NCBI RefSeq assembly: GCF_014863585.1 | Contig: NZ_CP062253.1 | Location: forward strand, 5,785,501-5,849,500 | Direction: 5' to 3' | Length of the DNA: 64,000 nt | Origin: Pseudomonas gozinkensis | GTDB taxonomy: Bacteria; Pseudomonadota; Gammaproteobacteria; Pseudomonadales; Pseudomonadaceae | Shown here: positions 8,710-17,031 of the stretch, piece after piece | How the letters are laid out: the number at the start of each line of letters is the position of its first letter | Position numbering within the stretch: position 1 is the stretch's first letter | Position numbers and translations under genes: made by a program | Notes under the pieces: generated by a model | Seen by the model: the letters and a program-made list of their open reading frames with translations, nothing else | Database searches by the model: none | Told to the model about the DNA's origin: nothing

Positions 8710-9372
8710 TCAGGATTTGAGGTAGCCGTTGGCGGCCAGAAAGCTTTCAGTGATGCCACCGGACGTTGGCTCTGCAGCCTTGTCGCCCAACAGCAGACGC
8801 TCCAGATAACGCGCCAGCAAGTCGACTTCCAGGTTCACCCGGCGACCTGGCTTGTACGACGCCATGATGGTTTCGCTCAGGGTGTGCGGGATGATCGTCA
8901 GCAGGAATTCGGCGCCATCGACCGCGTTCACGGTCAGGCTGGTGCCGTCGACGGTGATCGAGCCTTTGTGGGCGATGTATTTGGCCAGCTCTTTCGGCGC
9001 GCGGATGCGAAATTCCACGGCGCGGGCATTGTCGCTGCGCGAGACCACTTCGCCGACACCGTCGACGTGACCGCTGACCAGATGGCCGCCGAGACGGGTG
9101 GTCGGGGTCAGGGCTTTTTCCAGGTTGACCGGGCTGCCGCTTTTCAGGTCATTCATGGCGGTGCAGTCGAGGGTTTCGCGACTGACGTCGGCGGCGAAGC
9201 CGTTGCCCGGCAGCTCAACCGCGGTCAGGCACACGCCGTTGACCGCGATGCTGTCGCCGAGTTTGACGTCGCTCAGGTCGAGCTTGCCGGTTTCGACATG
9301 CACCCGCACATCACCGCCCTTTGGGGTCAGTGCGCGGATACTGCCGATGGATTCGATGATGCCGGTAAACAT
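8710..9372 (-). CDS. ribE: Riboflavin synthase (alpha chain)
   Basis: This 220-residue enzyme dismutates two lumazines into riboflavin and a pyrimidinedione. It shows the characteristic internal duplication: the first barrel starts MFTGIIESIGSIRAL with GDSIAVNGVCLTAVEL, and the second has LVSGHVDGVGEVVSR and GSITVDGTSLTVNAVDG. GGAGA lies five bases before the ATG at 9372. It is followed closely by ribBA and preceded by ribD, so four flavin genes are co-oriented. It is called ribC in some Pseudomonas annotations. Confidence 0.96.
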   Translation of the reverse strand: MFTGIIESIGSIRALTPKGGDVRVHVETGKLDLSDVKLGDSIAVNGVCLTAVELPGNGFAADVSRETLDCTAMNDLKSGSPVNLEKALTPTTRLGGHLVSGHVDGVGEVVSRSDNARAVEFRIRAPKELAKYIAHKGSITVDGTSLTVNAVDGAEFLLTIIPHTLSETIMASYKPGRRVNLEVDLLARYLERLLLGDKAAEPTSGGITESFLAANGYLKS

Positions 9373-9419
9373 GGGGTTCTCCTTGAGAACGAAGCCAGCG
9401 CTAACACGATGGCCGGGAA

Positions 9420-10553
9420 TTATACGCTCGCCGATGGGACAGGGATTGCAGTGACTCGCCAGTCATCGCCAACCGCGCGAATTTCAGTGATTTTCAGCTC
9501 CGGCGCTTCCTTCATGTAGGTCAGCGGCCAGTCCAGCAGCGGACGCGCCGTGGAGCCGAGGAACTTGCCGGCGATGAAGATCACGAACTCGTCGACCAGA
9601 CCGAGCTGGGCAAACGCGCCGGCCAGTCGCGGACCGGCCTCGACCAGCACTTCATTGACGCCACGGTTGGCCAGTTCGATCAGCAATTGATGCAGATCGA
9701 CCTGACCGTCATCACCCGGCACGATCAGACACTCCGGACCGTGAGCGTACTGTTCTTCGATGGCCACGCAGGTGGCGACCAGCGCCGGACCGGCCTTGAA
9801 GAACGGTGCATCCAGCGGCACTCGCAGACGTCCGTCGATCAGCACCCGCAGCGGCGGACGGCTCAGGGCCAGTGCGGTTTGTTCGGCATCCAGCCCCAGC
9901 TCTTCGGCGCGAACGGTCAGGCGTGCGCCATCGGCCAGCACCGTGTCGGCGCCGGTCAGCACTACGCTGGCCTGGGCGCGCAGGCGCTGTACCGCAGAAC
10001 GCGCAGCAGGGCCGGTGATCCATTGGCTCTCGCCGCTTTCCATCGCCGTGCGGCCGTCGAGGCTCATGGCCAACTTGACCCGCACGAACGGCAAGCCGTG
10101 TTCCATGCGTTTCAGAAAACCTTGATTGAGCTTGCGGGCTTCGGCTTCCAGCACGCCGCTTTCGGTGGCGATGCCGGCATCGCTCAAGCGCTGCAGACCG
10201 CGTCCGGCGACTTGTGGATTCGGGTCACGCATTGCCGCGACCACCCGGCCAACACCGGCATTCACCAGCGCATCGGCGCACGGCGGTGTGCGGCCGTGGT
10301 GGCTGCAAGGTTCGAGGGTCACGTAAGCCGTGGCGCCCCGGGCCCGTTCACCGGCGGCGCGCAGGGCGTGGACTTCGGCATGGGGTTCGCCGGCGCGCTC
10401 ATGCCAGCCTTCGCCGACAACCTGCCCGTCGCGCACGATCACGCAGCCGACCCGTGGATTGGGGTGCGTCGTGTAATGCCCCTTGCGTGCCAGCTCCAGG
10501 GCCCGGGCCATGAAACGGGCGTCGAGAATGGCCTGCTCGGCGGCGGTGGTCAT
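9420..10553 (-). CDS. ribD: Bifunctional pyrimidine deaminase/reductase RibD
   Basis: The protein has 377 residues in two domains. The N-terminal cytidine-deaminase-like zinc domain (about 10-150) has HAEVHAL and [17 protein letters not shown], the histidine and two cysteine zinc ligands. The C-terminal dihydrofolate-reductase-like domain ([56 protein letters not shown]) reduces the ribosyl side chain with NADPH. These are the second and third steps of riboflavin synthesis. Its ATG overlaps the nrdR stop (ATGA), a conserved nrdR-ribD coupling. Confidence 0.96.
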   Translation of the reverse strand: MTTAAEQAILDARFMARALELARKGHYTTHPNPRVGCVIVRDGQVVGEGWHERAGEPHAEVHALRAAGERARGATAYVTLEPCSHHGRTPPCADALVNAGVGRVVAAMRDPNPQVAGRGLQRLSDAGIATESGVLEAEARKLNQGFLKRMEHGLPFVRVKLAMSLDGRTAMESGESQWITGPAARSAVQRLRAQASVVLTGADTVLADGARLTVRAEELGLDAEQTALALSRPPLRVLIDGRLRVPLDAPFFKAGPALVATCVAIEEQYAHGPECLIVPGDDGQVDLHQLLIELANRGVNEVLVEAGPRLAGAFAQLGLVDEFVIFIAGKFLGSTARPLLDWPLTYMKEAPELKITEIRAVGDDWRVTAIPVPSASV

Positions 10554-11014
10554 TCTTTCACCGGTTCGCGGGCGAGGCGGTCGATCTCTTCGCGGAACTC
10601 GTTGAGGTCCTGGAAGCGGCGGTACACGGAAGCGAAACGGATGTAGGCGACTTCATCGAGCTTTTGCAGCTCGGCCATCACCAGTTCGCCGACCACGAGG
10701 GACTTGACCTCGCGCTCGCCGGTGGCGCGCAGCTTGTGTTTGATATGGACCAGCGAGGATTCGAGGCGCTCGACGCTCACCGGACGTTTCTCCAGGGCGC
10801 GTTGCATGCCGGCGCGGAGTTTTTCTTCGTCGAACGGTTGGCGGCTGCCGTCGGTTTTGATCAGGCGCGGCAACACCAGTTCGGCCGTCTCGAACGTCGT
10901 GAAACGTTCGCCGCAGGCCAGGCATTCACGCCGGCGGCGCACCTGTTCGCCCTCGGCGACCAGACGCGAGTCGATGACCTTGGTGTCGTTGGCACCGCAG
11001 AAGGGACAGTGCAT
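10550..11014 (-). CDS. nrdR: Transcriptional repressor NrdR
   Basis: The 154-residue regulator represses ribonucleotide reductase genes in response to bound ATP/dATP. The N-terminal zinc ribbon is complete ([17 protein letters not shown], then [16 protein letters not shown]), followed by an ATP-cone domain ([20 protein letters not shown] to about residue 140). I chose the ATG at 11014 because the zinc ribbon conventionally begins MHCPFC; a longer frame from 11071 has no support. It heads the leftward rib cluster. Confidence 0.96.
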   Translation of the reverse strand: MHCPFCGANDTKVIDSRLVAEGEQVRRRRECLACGERFTTFETAELVLPRLIKTDGSRQPFDEEKLRAGMQRALEKRPVSVERLESSLVHIKHKLRATGEREVKSLVVGELVMAELQKLDEVAYIRFASVYRRFQDLNEFREEIDRLAREPVKE

Positions 11015-11142
11015 GGTGGCTGGCAACAAAAAAAGGGAGGGCCATGGTAGCGCATCCCGGTGGCAAGACAAGCCATAGGCTTTGCGGTATACAGACTGCC
11101 ATGATCGTTTGATCCATGGATTTCATTTTGCTGGAGCCGCCA
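11015..11142. promoter_or_regulatory. Divergent promoter region nrdR / ybaY
   Basis: This 128-base gap separates the leftward nrdR-rib cluster from the rightward ybaY-methyltransferase-cnoX genes, so both promoters should lie here. An exact promoter could not be placed. A GGAG ribosome site at 11133-11136 precedes the ybaY start. Confidence 0.5.
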
Positions 11143-11607
11143 ATGTCCCTACGACCGCTCGTTTTGCTCAGTGTTTTCAGCCTGCTGGTGGCCTGTGGCA
11201 GCGACGCGCCCAAGCCTCAGCCGCCCACGCCGGGCCCGGCGCCGCAACAGGCGCAGAAAAAAGCCCGGGAAGCCGCCGACCTCGGCCCGCTGCCCGCGTA
11301 TCAACGGGAACTGAGCGGCACCCTGCAAGGCGTGCCGGCGGGCGCCGAAGTCGAACTGGCGCTGCTGGTGATCGACGAAAAGGATCGCCCGCAACAATTG
11401 CTCGCCAGTTCCAGCCTGATCGGCAACAACCAGATTCTGCCGTTCCATTTGCGCTTCAACCCCGACGCTTTCCCGGTGGGCGCGCGGGTTGAATTGCGCG
11501 GTCGCGCCAGCCAGTCCGGCCAGTTGATCCTGCACCTGCCGTCGCAGACCATCACTCAGCCGACCACCCAGGCGCTGGGCCAGCTGCAATTTGTCAAAGC
11601 CCCATGA
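11143..11607 (+). CDS. YbaY-family outer-membrane-type lipoprotein
   Basis: The 154-residue protein has a lipoprotein signal (SLRPLVLLSVFSLLVACGSD) with the lipobox cysteine at about residue 18, a proline-rich linker (PKPQPPTPGPAPQQ) and one beta-rich YbaY domain (ELSGTLQGVPAGAEVELALL to QLILHLPSQTITQPTT). The ATG at 11143 has GGAG upstream; a longer frame from 11116 would bury the signal peptide. The family has no firmly assigned function. The stop overlaps the downstream methyltransferase start (ATGA). Confidence 0.8.
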   Translation: MSLRPLVLLSVFSLLVACGSDAPKPQPPTPGPAPQQAQKKAREAADLGPLPAYQRELSGTLQGVPAGAEVELALLVIDEKDRPQQLLASSSLIGNNQILPFHLRFNPDAFPVGARVELRGRASQSGQLILHLPSQTITQPTTQALGQLQFVKAP

Positions 11608-12260
11608 ATGCACCGTCAGACCTGCAACAGTCGCTGGGCGAACTGCTTGGCGACGCGCGACTGAAAGCCTGTGCGTTGCCGGACACCGATTTACAGCTGT
11701 GGCTGATCGATGGCGACAACATGGCCCGCGAATTCAGCCAGGAAGAAACCCAACGAATCCTGCATGAACCGCCGTACTGGAGCTTCTGCTGGGCCAGCGG
11801 TCTGGCGGTGGCGCGCTATCTGGCGGAGTTTCCCGAGTGGGTTCGGGGCAAGCGGGTGCTGGATTTCGGCGCCGGCTCCGGGATCGCCGGCATCGCGGCG
11901 GTGAAGGCCGGGGCGCTGGAGGTGGTGGCCTGCGACCTCGACCCGCTGGCGATTGCCGCCTGTCGGGCGAATGCCGAACTCAATGATGTGCAGATGAGCT
12001 ATTCCACGGACTTCTTCGCCGAGGCGGATCGCTTCGATCTGATCCTGGTGGCCGACGTTCTCTATGACCGGGAAAACCTGCCGCTGCTCGACGCTTTCCT
12101 GAGCCGTGGCCGCGAAGCGCTGGTGGCGGATTCCCGGGTTCGGGATTTCCGTCATCCGTTGTACCGGCGCATCGAAATGCTTGAAGCCATGACCCTGCCG
12201 GATCTGGCCGAGCCCGAAGAGTTTCGCCATGTCAGCCTCTACCATGCGGCCCGCGCCTGA
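11604..12260 (+). CDS. Class I SAM-dependent methyltransferase
   Basis: The protein has 218 residues with a Rossmann methyltransferase core: RVLDFGAGSGIAGIAAVKAG (SAM-binding glycine motif at about 85-104), VVACDLDPLAIAACRANAEL (acidic ribose-binding strand) and FDLILVADVLYDRENLPLLD (motif IV/V region). It resembles the nicotinamide N-methyltransferase-like/ETFB lysine-methyltransferase-like group of bacterial proteins; the substrate is not known. It is translationally coupled to the preceding lipoprotein gene by a four-base overlap. Confidence 0.8.
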   Translation: MNAPSDLQQSLGELLGDARLKACALPDTDLQLWLIDGDNMAREFSQEETQRILHEPPYWSFCWASGLAVARYLAEFPEWVRGKRVLDFGAGSGIAGIAAVKAGALEVVACDLDPLAIAACRANAELNDVQMSYSTDFFAEADRFDLILVADVLYDRENLPLLDAFLSRGREALVADSRVRDFRHPLYRRIEMLEAMTLPDLAEPEEFRHVSLYHAARA

Positions 12261-12299
12261 CCGTATAGTTGCCCCATTCACGCTTTTACGAGATACCCC

Positions 12300-13172
12300 A
12301 TGAGTCAGCAAACGCTGTACATCTTCGACGCCACGACGGCCGACTTCGACCAGTCGGTGATCGAGGCTTCCTTTCAAAAACCGGTGCTGGTGGATTTCTG
12401 GGCCGAATGGTGTGCGCCGTGCAAGGCGCTGATGCCGATGCTGCAAGGCATCGCCGAGAGCTATCAGGGCGAGTTGCTGCTGGCCAAGGTCAATTGCGAT
12501 ATCGAGCAGGACATCGTCGCCCGCTTCGGCATCCGCAGCCTGCCGACCGTGGTGCTGTTCAAGGACGGTCAACCGGTGGACGGCTTTGCCGGTGCGCAAC
12601 CGGAATCCGCCGTGCGCGCCCTGCTCGAACCGCATGTGCAGATGCCGGCGCCGTCCGCTGCCGATCCGTTCGAACAGGCTCAGACACTGTTTGACGAGGG
12701 CCGCTATGCCGACGCGGAAGCGACACTGGTTACGCTGTTGGGCGTAGACAATACAAACGCCAAGGCGCTGATCCTCTACGCTCGCTGCCTGACCGAACGC
12801 GGTGAGCTGGGCGAAGCGCAAACCGTGCTCGACGCGGTCAAGAGCGACGAGCACAAGGCTGCATTGGCCGGCGCCAAGGCACAGATCAAGTTCCTCGGCC
12901 TGGCCCGTGACCTGCCGGACGCCGCAGACCTTAAGAGCCGTCTGGCGCAAAACCCGCAGGACGATGAAGCGGTGTATCAACTGGCGATCCAGCAACTGGC
13001 CCGTCAGCAATACGAAGCGGCGCTGGACGCGCTGCTCAAGCTGTTCATCCGCAACCGCAGCTATGGCGAAGGCCTGCCGCACAAGACCTTGCTGCAGGTG
13101 TTCGAACTGCTGGGCAACGATCACCCGCTGGTGACCGCTTACCGGCGCAAGGTGTTTGCGGCGCTGTACTAA
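12300..13172 (+). CDS. cnoX: Thioredoxin-TPR co-chaperone CnoX (YbbN)
   Basis: The protein has 290 residues. Residues about 8-110 form a thioredoxin domain with an intact WCAPC active site (VDFWAEWCAPCKALMPMLQG) and the cis-proline segment RSLPTVVLF. The remainder is a helical TPR-like region (FEQAQTLFDEGRYADAEATL onward) ending in the conserved YRRKVFAALY. In E. coli the family is a stress holdase that hands proteins to GroEL, with the redox site altered to SxxC; here both cysteines are present, so thiol-disulfide activity is plausible. It converges with the next gene four bases away. Confidence 0.88.
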   Translation: MSQQTLYIFDATTADFDQSVIEASFQKPVLVDFWAEWCAPCKALMPMLQGIAESYQGELLLAKVNCDIEQDIVARFGIRSLPTVVLFKDGQPVDGFAGAQPESAVRALLEPHVQMPAPSAADPFEQAQTLFDEGRYADAEATLVTLLGVDNTNAKALILYARCLTERGELGEAQTVLDAVKSDEHKAALAGAKAQIKFLGLARDLPDAADLKSRLAQNPQDDEAVYQLAIQQLARQQYEAALDALLKLFIRNRSYGEGLPHKTLLQVFELLGNDHPLVTAYRRKVFAALY

Positions 13173-13176
13173 ACCC

Positions 13177-13533
13177 TTACTCGATCCAGCTGTAGAGCGG
13201 CGTATCCCCGCCGCTCGCCACCTTCACATCGGGTGAATGACGCAGGCGCACCAGCAAGCGCTTGCCCGCCGCCGCGCTGCCAGTCAGCCCTTCAAGTTGA
13301 TCCAGCAAATCCGGCCCACTGAGCTGCCCGGCCTTGCGCAACAGATCCCTGGCGAGCTGCCACAACGCGTCATCCTGATTGACCGGTTTCGCCACAGGCG
13401 CCGCTGCTGCTTGCGGCTGGGCGGCCTGAACCTGCACGCCAAACGGCGCCCCGAGCCGCGCCCAGTCGCTTTCATCCAGTTCCAGGGTCAAATCCACCGG
13501 CAACTCGCCGACGGTTCCGCGTATCCGCAACAT
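13177..13533 (-). CDS. Conserved hypothetical protein
   Basis: This 118-residue cytoplasmic protein has no signal peptide or membrane segment. It has an N-terminal beta-like half (LRIRGTVGELPVDLTLELDE), an Ala/Gln/Pro linker (QAAQPQAAAAPVAKPV) and a helical half (DALWQLARDLLRKAGQLSG) ending TPLYSWIE. GGAG lies eight bases before the ATG. It is convergent with cnoX and divergent from the zinc-type operon. The family is not recognised; coding is supported by its length, ribosome site and compositional consistency. Confidence 0.65.
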   Translation of the reverse strand: MLRIRGTVGELPVDLTLELDESDWARLGAPFGVQVQAAQPQAAAAPVAKPVNQDDALWQLARDLLRKAGQLSGPDLLDQLEGLTGSAAAGKRLLVRLRHSPDVKVASGGDTPLYSWIE

Positions 13534-13619
13534 AAGCTTCGCTCCCGCACATTTCTGACCTGCATGCTCCCATGGGACTTGTGTAACGCCAAGCGGGCGG
13601 GCAAACTCTGCGCACTTTC

Positions 13620-13637
13620 GTTATAAGATTACATAAC
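13620..13637. promoter_or_regulatory. Zur-like operator upstream of the zinc-type operon
   Basis: GTTATAAGATTAC at 13620-13632 matches the gammaproteobacterial Zur core GTTATANNATAAC at all fixed positions but one. The AT-rich palindromic stretch continues to 13637 (ACATAAC). It lies 49 bases upstream of the His-rich periplasmic protein start and 87 bases from the divergent hypothetical gene, so zinc-dependent repression of the 13669-16784 operon is expected. This is inference from motif and gene content. Confidence 0.6.
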
Positions 13638-13668
13638 AAACTCTTCACTTTACTTCCCGGAGACCGCC

Positions 13669-14262
13669 ATGCGTCGTCTGCTGCTCGCTTTGCCGTTTGC
13701 CCTGTTGCCGCTGGCCATCGCCCATGCTGCCGATGAGCATGATCACGACCATGAGCACGGCAGCCTCGGTGCTCACGAACATGGCGTTGGACGTCTGAAC
13801 GCCGCCCTCGACGGCCAGACCCTGGAGCTGGAGCTGGAAAGCCCGGCGATGAACCTGGTGGGTTTCGAACACGTCGCCACCAGCGATGCCGACAAGGCCA
13901 AGGTTGCAGCCGCTCGTGCGCAGCTCGAAAAACCATTGGCGCTGTTCAGCCTGCCGGCCGCCGCCGGTTGCAAGGTCACCAGCCAGGAACTGGAAAGCCC
14001 GCTGTTCGGCGACAAGCCGGATGCCGACGACCACGACGAAGAGGAAGCCGGCAAGGACGGTCACGAGCATCATCACGACCACAGTGAAATCCACGCCCAC
14101 TACCAGTTCAGCTGTGCGGCGCCGGGCGCCTTGAAAACCCTGGATCTGGCGAACCTGTTCAATACCTTCCCGGCCACCCAGAAAATTCAGGTACAACTGA
14201 TCAGCCCGAGCGGCCAGCAAGGCACGGAAGTGACGGCCAAGGCCGCCGCCCTGAAGTTCTGA
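13669..14262 (+). CDS. DUF2796/ZrgA-family His-rich periplasmic zinc-binding protein
   Basis: The protein has 197 residues: a signal peptide (RRLLLALPFALLPLAIAHA) and two histidine/acid clusters, one right after cleavage (DEHDHDHEHGSLGAHEHG) and one in the middle (DADDHDEEEAGKDGHEHHHD), suited to zinc capture. The core ends EVTAKAAALKF. It matches the first gene of a four-gene zinc-responsive operon remembered from P. aeruginosa (PA4063-PA4066). GGAG precedes the ATG, and a Zur-like box lies upstream. It probably buffers or scavenges zinc in the periplasm. Confidence 0.82.
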   Translation: MRRLLLALPFALLPLAIAHAADEHDHDHEHGSLGAHEHGVGRLNAALDGQTLELELESPAMNLVGFEHVATSDADKAKVAAARAQLEKPLALFSLPAAAGCKVTSQELESPLFGDKPDADDHDEEEAGKDGHEHHHDHSEIHAHYQFSCAAPGALKTLDLANLFNTFPATQKIQVQLISPSGQQGTEVTAKAAALKF

Positions 14263-14276
14263 CACGAAACGGCGCC

Positions 14277-14987
14277 ATGACCCAAGCACTCATCGAACTG
14301 TCCGACCTGGGCTTCAACTGGCCCGGTCACCCGCCGCTGCTGGACATCCCGGCGTTTCGTCTGGAAGCCGGCGAAACCCTGTTCCTCAAGGGCCCCAGCG
14401 GCAGCGGCAAGACCACTCTGCTCGGCCTGCTCGGCGGGGTGCAGAAACCCGGTCGCGGCAGCATTCGCCTGCTCGGCCAGGAGCTGACCGAACTGGGTGC
14501 CGGCGCCCGTGATCGCTTTCGCGTCGATCACACCGGCTACATTTTCCAGCAGTTCAACCTGCTGCCGTTTCTCTCGGTGCGCGAGAACGTCGAGCTGCCC
14601 TGCCACTTTTCGAAGCTGCGTGCAGAACGTGCGAGGCAGCGTCATGGCAGTGTCGATCAGGCCGCCGCCACCCTGCTCGCCCATTTGGGTTTGAAGGACG
14701 AAAGCATCCTGAGTCGTCGCGCCGATTCGCTGTCGATCGGTCAGCAACAGCGGGTCGCCGCGGCCCGTGCGTTGATCGGCCAGCCGGAGCTGGTGATCGC
14801 CGACGAACCGACCTCGGCACTGGATTACGACGCCCGGGAAAACTTCATTCGCCTGCTGTTCGCCGAGTGCCGCGAAGCCGGGTCGAGCCTGTTGTTCGTC
14901 AGCCACGACCAGAGCCTGGCGCCGCTGTTCGACCGTCACCTGTCCCTGGCCGAACTCAATCGCGCCGCCACGTCTGCCGAGGTCTGA
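14277..14987 (+). CDS. ABC transporter ATP-binding protein (MacB/LolD-like)
   Basis: The 236-residue ATPase has Walker A GPSGSGKTTLLGLLGG (about 41-56), Q-loop FQQFNLLPFLSVRENV, signature SIGQQQRVAAARALIGQPEL, Walker B LVIADEPTSALD and the H-loop LLFVSHDQSLAP. It belongs to the group that drives FtsX-type mechanotransmission permeases rather than classic importers. It follows the ZrgA-like gene by 14 bases and precedes its permease by one base, within the probable Zur operon. The substrate is unknown; context suggests zinc-limitation physiology. Confidence 0.9.
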   Translation: MTQALIELSDLGFNWPGHPPLLDIPAFRLEAGETLFLKGPSGSGKTTLLGLLGGVQKPGRGSIRLLGQELTELGAGARDRFRVDHTGYIFQQFNLLPFLSVRENVELPCHFSKLRAERARQRHGSVDQAAATLLAHLGLKDESILSRRADSLSIGQQQRVAAARALIGQPELVIADEPTSALDYDARENFIRLLFAECREAGSSLLFVSHDQSLAPLFDRHLSLAELNRAATSAEV

Positions 14988-14988
14988 G

Positions 14989-16254
14989 ATGTATCTGTTC
15001 CGTCTGGCCATGGCCAGCCTCGCCAACCGGCGTTTCACTGCCCTGCTCACTGCTTTCGCCATCGCGCTTTCCGTCTGCCTGCTGCTGGCGGTTGAGCGGG
15101 TGCGCACCGAAGCCAAGGCCAGTTTTGCCAGCACCATCAGCGGCACCGACCTGATCGTCGGCGCCCGTTCCGGTTCGGTGAACCTGCTGCTGTATTCGGT
15201 GTTCCGCATCGGCAACGCCACCAACAACATCCGTTGGGACAGCTTCGAACACTTCGCCAGCAACCCGAAGGTGAAGTGGGCGATCCCGATGTCCCTCGGC
15301 GATTCCCATCGCGGCTACCGGGTGATGGGCACCACCGAAGCCTATTTCGAGCATTACCAGTACGGTCGCCAGCAGCATCTCGAACTGGCCGACGGCCGCG
15401 CCTTCGCCACCGATCCGTTCGAAGTGGTGCTCGGTGCCGAAGTGGCCGAGGCGCTGCATTACAAACTCGGCGACAAACTGGTGCTGGCTCACGGCGTGGC
15501 GGCGATCAGTCTGGTCAAGCACGACGACAAACCATTCACCGTGGTCGGGATTCTCAAGCGCACCGGCACCCCGGTGGACCGCACGCTGCACATCAGCCTC
15601 GGCGGCATGGAGGCGATCCACATCGACTGGCACAACGGTGTGCCGGCCCGTGGCAACGGCCGGATCAGCGCCGACCAGGCACGCAACATGGACCTGACGC
15701 CGCAAGCGATCACCGCGTTCATGCTCGGCCTCAACAGCAAGATTTCGACTTTCGCATTGCAACGGGAGATCAACGAATTCCGCGGCGAGCCGATGCTGGC
15801 GATCCTGCCGGGCGTGGCCTTGCAGGAGTTGTGGAGCCTGATGAGCACCGCTGAAAAAGCGCTGTTCGTGGTCTCACTGTTCGTGGTGCTGACCGGGTTG
15901 ATCGGCATGCTCACGGCGATTCTCACCAGCCTCAACGAACGCCGCCGCGAGATGGCGATCCTGCGTTCGGTGGGCGCGCGGCCGTGGCACATCGCGAGCC
16001 TGCTGGTGCTGGAAGCGTTTGCTCTGGCGCTGACGGGGGTGATCGCCGGGCTGGCGTTGCTGTACCTCGGCATCGCCGCCGCTCAGGGTTATGTGCAGGC
16101 CAATTACGGGCTGTATCTGCCGCTGGCGTGGCCAAGCGAGTATGAATGGACGCTGCTCGGTGGCATTCTGGCTGCCGCGCTGCTGATGGGCAGCGTGCCG
16201 GCCTGGCGCGCGTATCGCCAATCCTTGGCCGATGGCCTGTCGATCCGTTTATGA
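14989..16254 (+). CDS. ABC transporter permease, FtsX/MacB type
   Basis: The protein has 421 residues with the type-VII ABC layout: one N-terminal membrane helix (RRFTALLTAFAIALSVCLLL), a large periplasmic domain (about 45-285), and three C-terminal helices (ALFVVSLFVVLTGLIGMLTA, LEAFALALTGVIAGLALLYL, LLGGILAAALLMGSVPAWRA). The coupling sequence NERRREMAILRSVGARPW is the classic motif facing the ATPase. GAGG of the preceding gene end serves as ribosome site. Such pairs move lipoproteins or transmit force across the membrane rather than importing solutes, so the zinc link is regulatory context, not a transport assignment. Confidence 0.88.
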   Translation: MYLFRLAMASLANRRFTALLTAFAIALSVCLLLAVERVRTEAKASFASTISGTDLIVGARSGSVNLLLYSVFRIGNATNNIRWDSFEHFASNPKVKWAIPMSLGDSHRGYRVMGTTEAYFEHYQYGRQQHLELADGRAFATDPFEVVLGAEVAEALHYKLGDKLVLAHGVAAISLVKHDDKPFTVVGILKRTGTPVDRTLHISLGGMEAIHIDWHNGVPARGNGRISADQARNMDLTPQAITAFMLGLNSKISTFALQREINEFRGEPMLAILPGVALQELWSLMSTAEKALFVVSLFVVLTGLIGMLTAILTSLNERRREMAILRSVGARPWHIASLLVLEAFALALTGVIAGLALLYLGIAAAQGYVQANYGLYLPLAWPSEYEWTLLGGILAAALLMGSVPAWRAYRQSLADGLSIRL

Positions 16255-16265
16255 GGATGTTCACC

Positions 16266-16784
16266 ATGCCCCGCGCCGTGCTTGCGCTGCTGTTGCTGGT
16301 CGCCCTGCCCGTATGGGCGGCGGCACCAAAAGACCTGACCTGGTCGGAGATGATCCCGCCGGACGCGGCGCCCGAAGTGCCGAACATGACGCCGCTGCAT
16401 GACCTGTCGAAGATGAGCGATGCGCTGTCGGCCGAATCGGCGCCGGCAGCCAAGCAGGACATGCCCAATGCCCCCGTGGTGCAAAGCCTCGACGGTCAGA
16501 ACATTCGTCTGCCGGGCTACATCGTGCCGCTGGAAGTCAGCGAAGAAGGTCGCACCACGGACTTCCTGCTGGTGCCGTATTTCGGCGCCTGCATCCATGT
16601 GCCGCCACCGCCGTCGAACCAGATCGTGCACGTGAAAAGCGAACTCGGCGTGAAGCTCGACGAGCTGTATCAGCCGTACTGGGTGGAGGGACCGTTGCAG
16701 GTCAAGCAGTCCACCAGCGAACTGGCCGATGCCGGGTATCAGATGGAAGCGGACAAGATTTATGTGTACGAGCTGCCGGAGTAA
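16266..16784 (+). CDS. DUF3299 periplasmic protein
   Basis: The 172-residue secreted protein has the signal peptide PRAVLALLLLVALPVWAAAP. The DUF3299 region includes LDGQNIRLPGYIVPLEVSEE, FLLVPYFGACIHVPPPPSNQ and YWVEGPLQVKQSTSELADAG. The conserved Cys-x-His (ACIH) could bind metal; this is inference. I chose the ATG at 16266 because TGAGGA lies eight bases upstream and the signal peptide begins cleanly there; ATGs at 16251 (overlapping the permease stop) and 16257 are alternatives. It is the last gene of the probable Zur-regulated operon. Confidence 0.8.
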   Translation: MPRAVLALLLLVALPVWAAAPKDLTWSEMIPPDAAPEVPNMTPLHDLSKMSDALSAESAPAAKQDMPNAPVVQSLDGQNIRLPGYIVPLEVSEEGRTTDFLLVPYFGACIHVPPPPSNQIVHVKSELGVKLDELYQPYWVEGPLQVKQSTSELADAGYQMEADKIYVYELPE

Positions 16785-16818
16785 ATCTGCTGGTTCTTCA
16801 TTGCTTGTCAGGGCCCTA

Positions 16819-16906
16819 TCGCTGGCAAGCCAGCTCCCACAGGTTTTGTTGGTGATCACAAAATTTGTTAACGACTCGATCACTGTGGGAGCTGGCTTGC
16901 CAGCGA
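16819..16906. repeat. Inverted pair of REP sequences
   Basis: The arms at 16819-16842 and 16883-16906 are exact reverse complements (TCGCTGGCAAGCCAGCTCCC plus ACAG). This is a sequence variant of the other REPs in the window (CTGGCAAGCCAG core instead of CGGGCAAGCCCG). It lies between the zinc-type operon and oprG and may end that operon. Confidence 0.9.
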
Positions 16907-16951
16907 TGAGGCCATGAAAGTTCCACAAAAATCCGGGGCATCACTGTTTCA

Positions 16952-16965
16952 TTGAGCTGAGTCAA
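16952..16965. promoter_or_regulatory. ANR/FNR-like box upstream of oprG
   Basis: TTGAGCTGAGTCAA is an inverted repeat with the TTGA-N6-TCAA core; it matches the ANR/FNR consensus TTGATNNNNATCAA except at two symmetric inner bases. It lies 67 bases before the oprG ATG. OprG of P. aeruginosa is known to be induced anaerobically through ANR, which makes the position meaningful. Confidence 0.5.
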
Positions 16966-17031
16966 AAGACCGTATCAGACGGATTCGTACCATAGGACAT
17001 CAAACATTTTTAACGTCCTTTGGGAGCTTCC

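Noticed and set aside
11691..13124. A 477-codon open frame on the minus strand
   Set aside because: It is antisense to the methyltransferase and cnoX and has no start-site or domain support.
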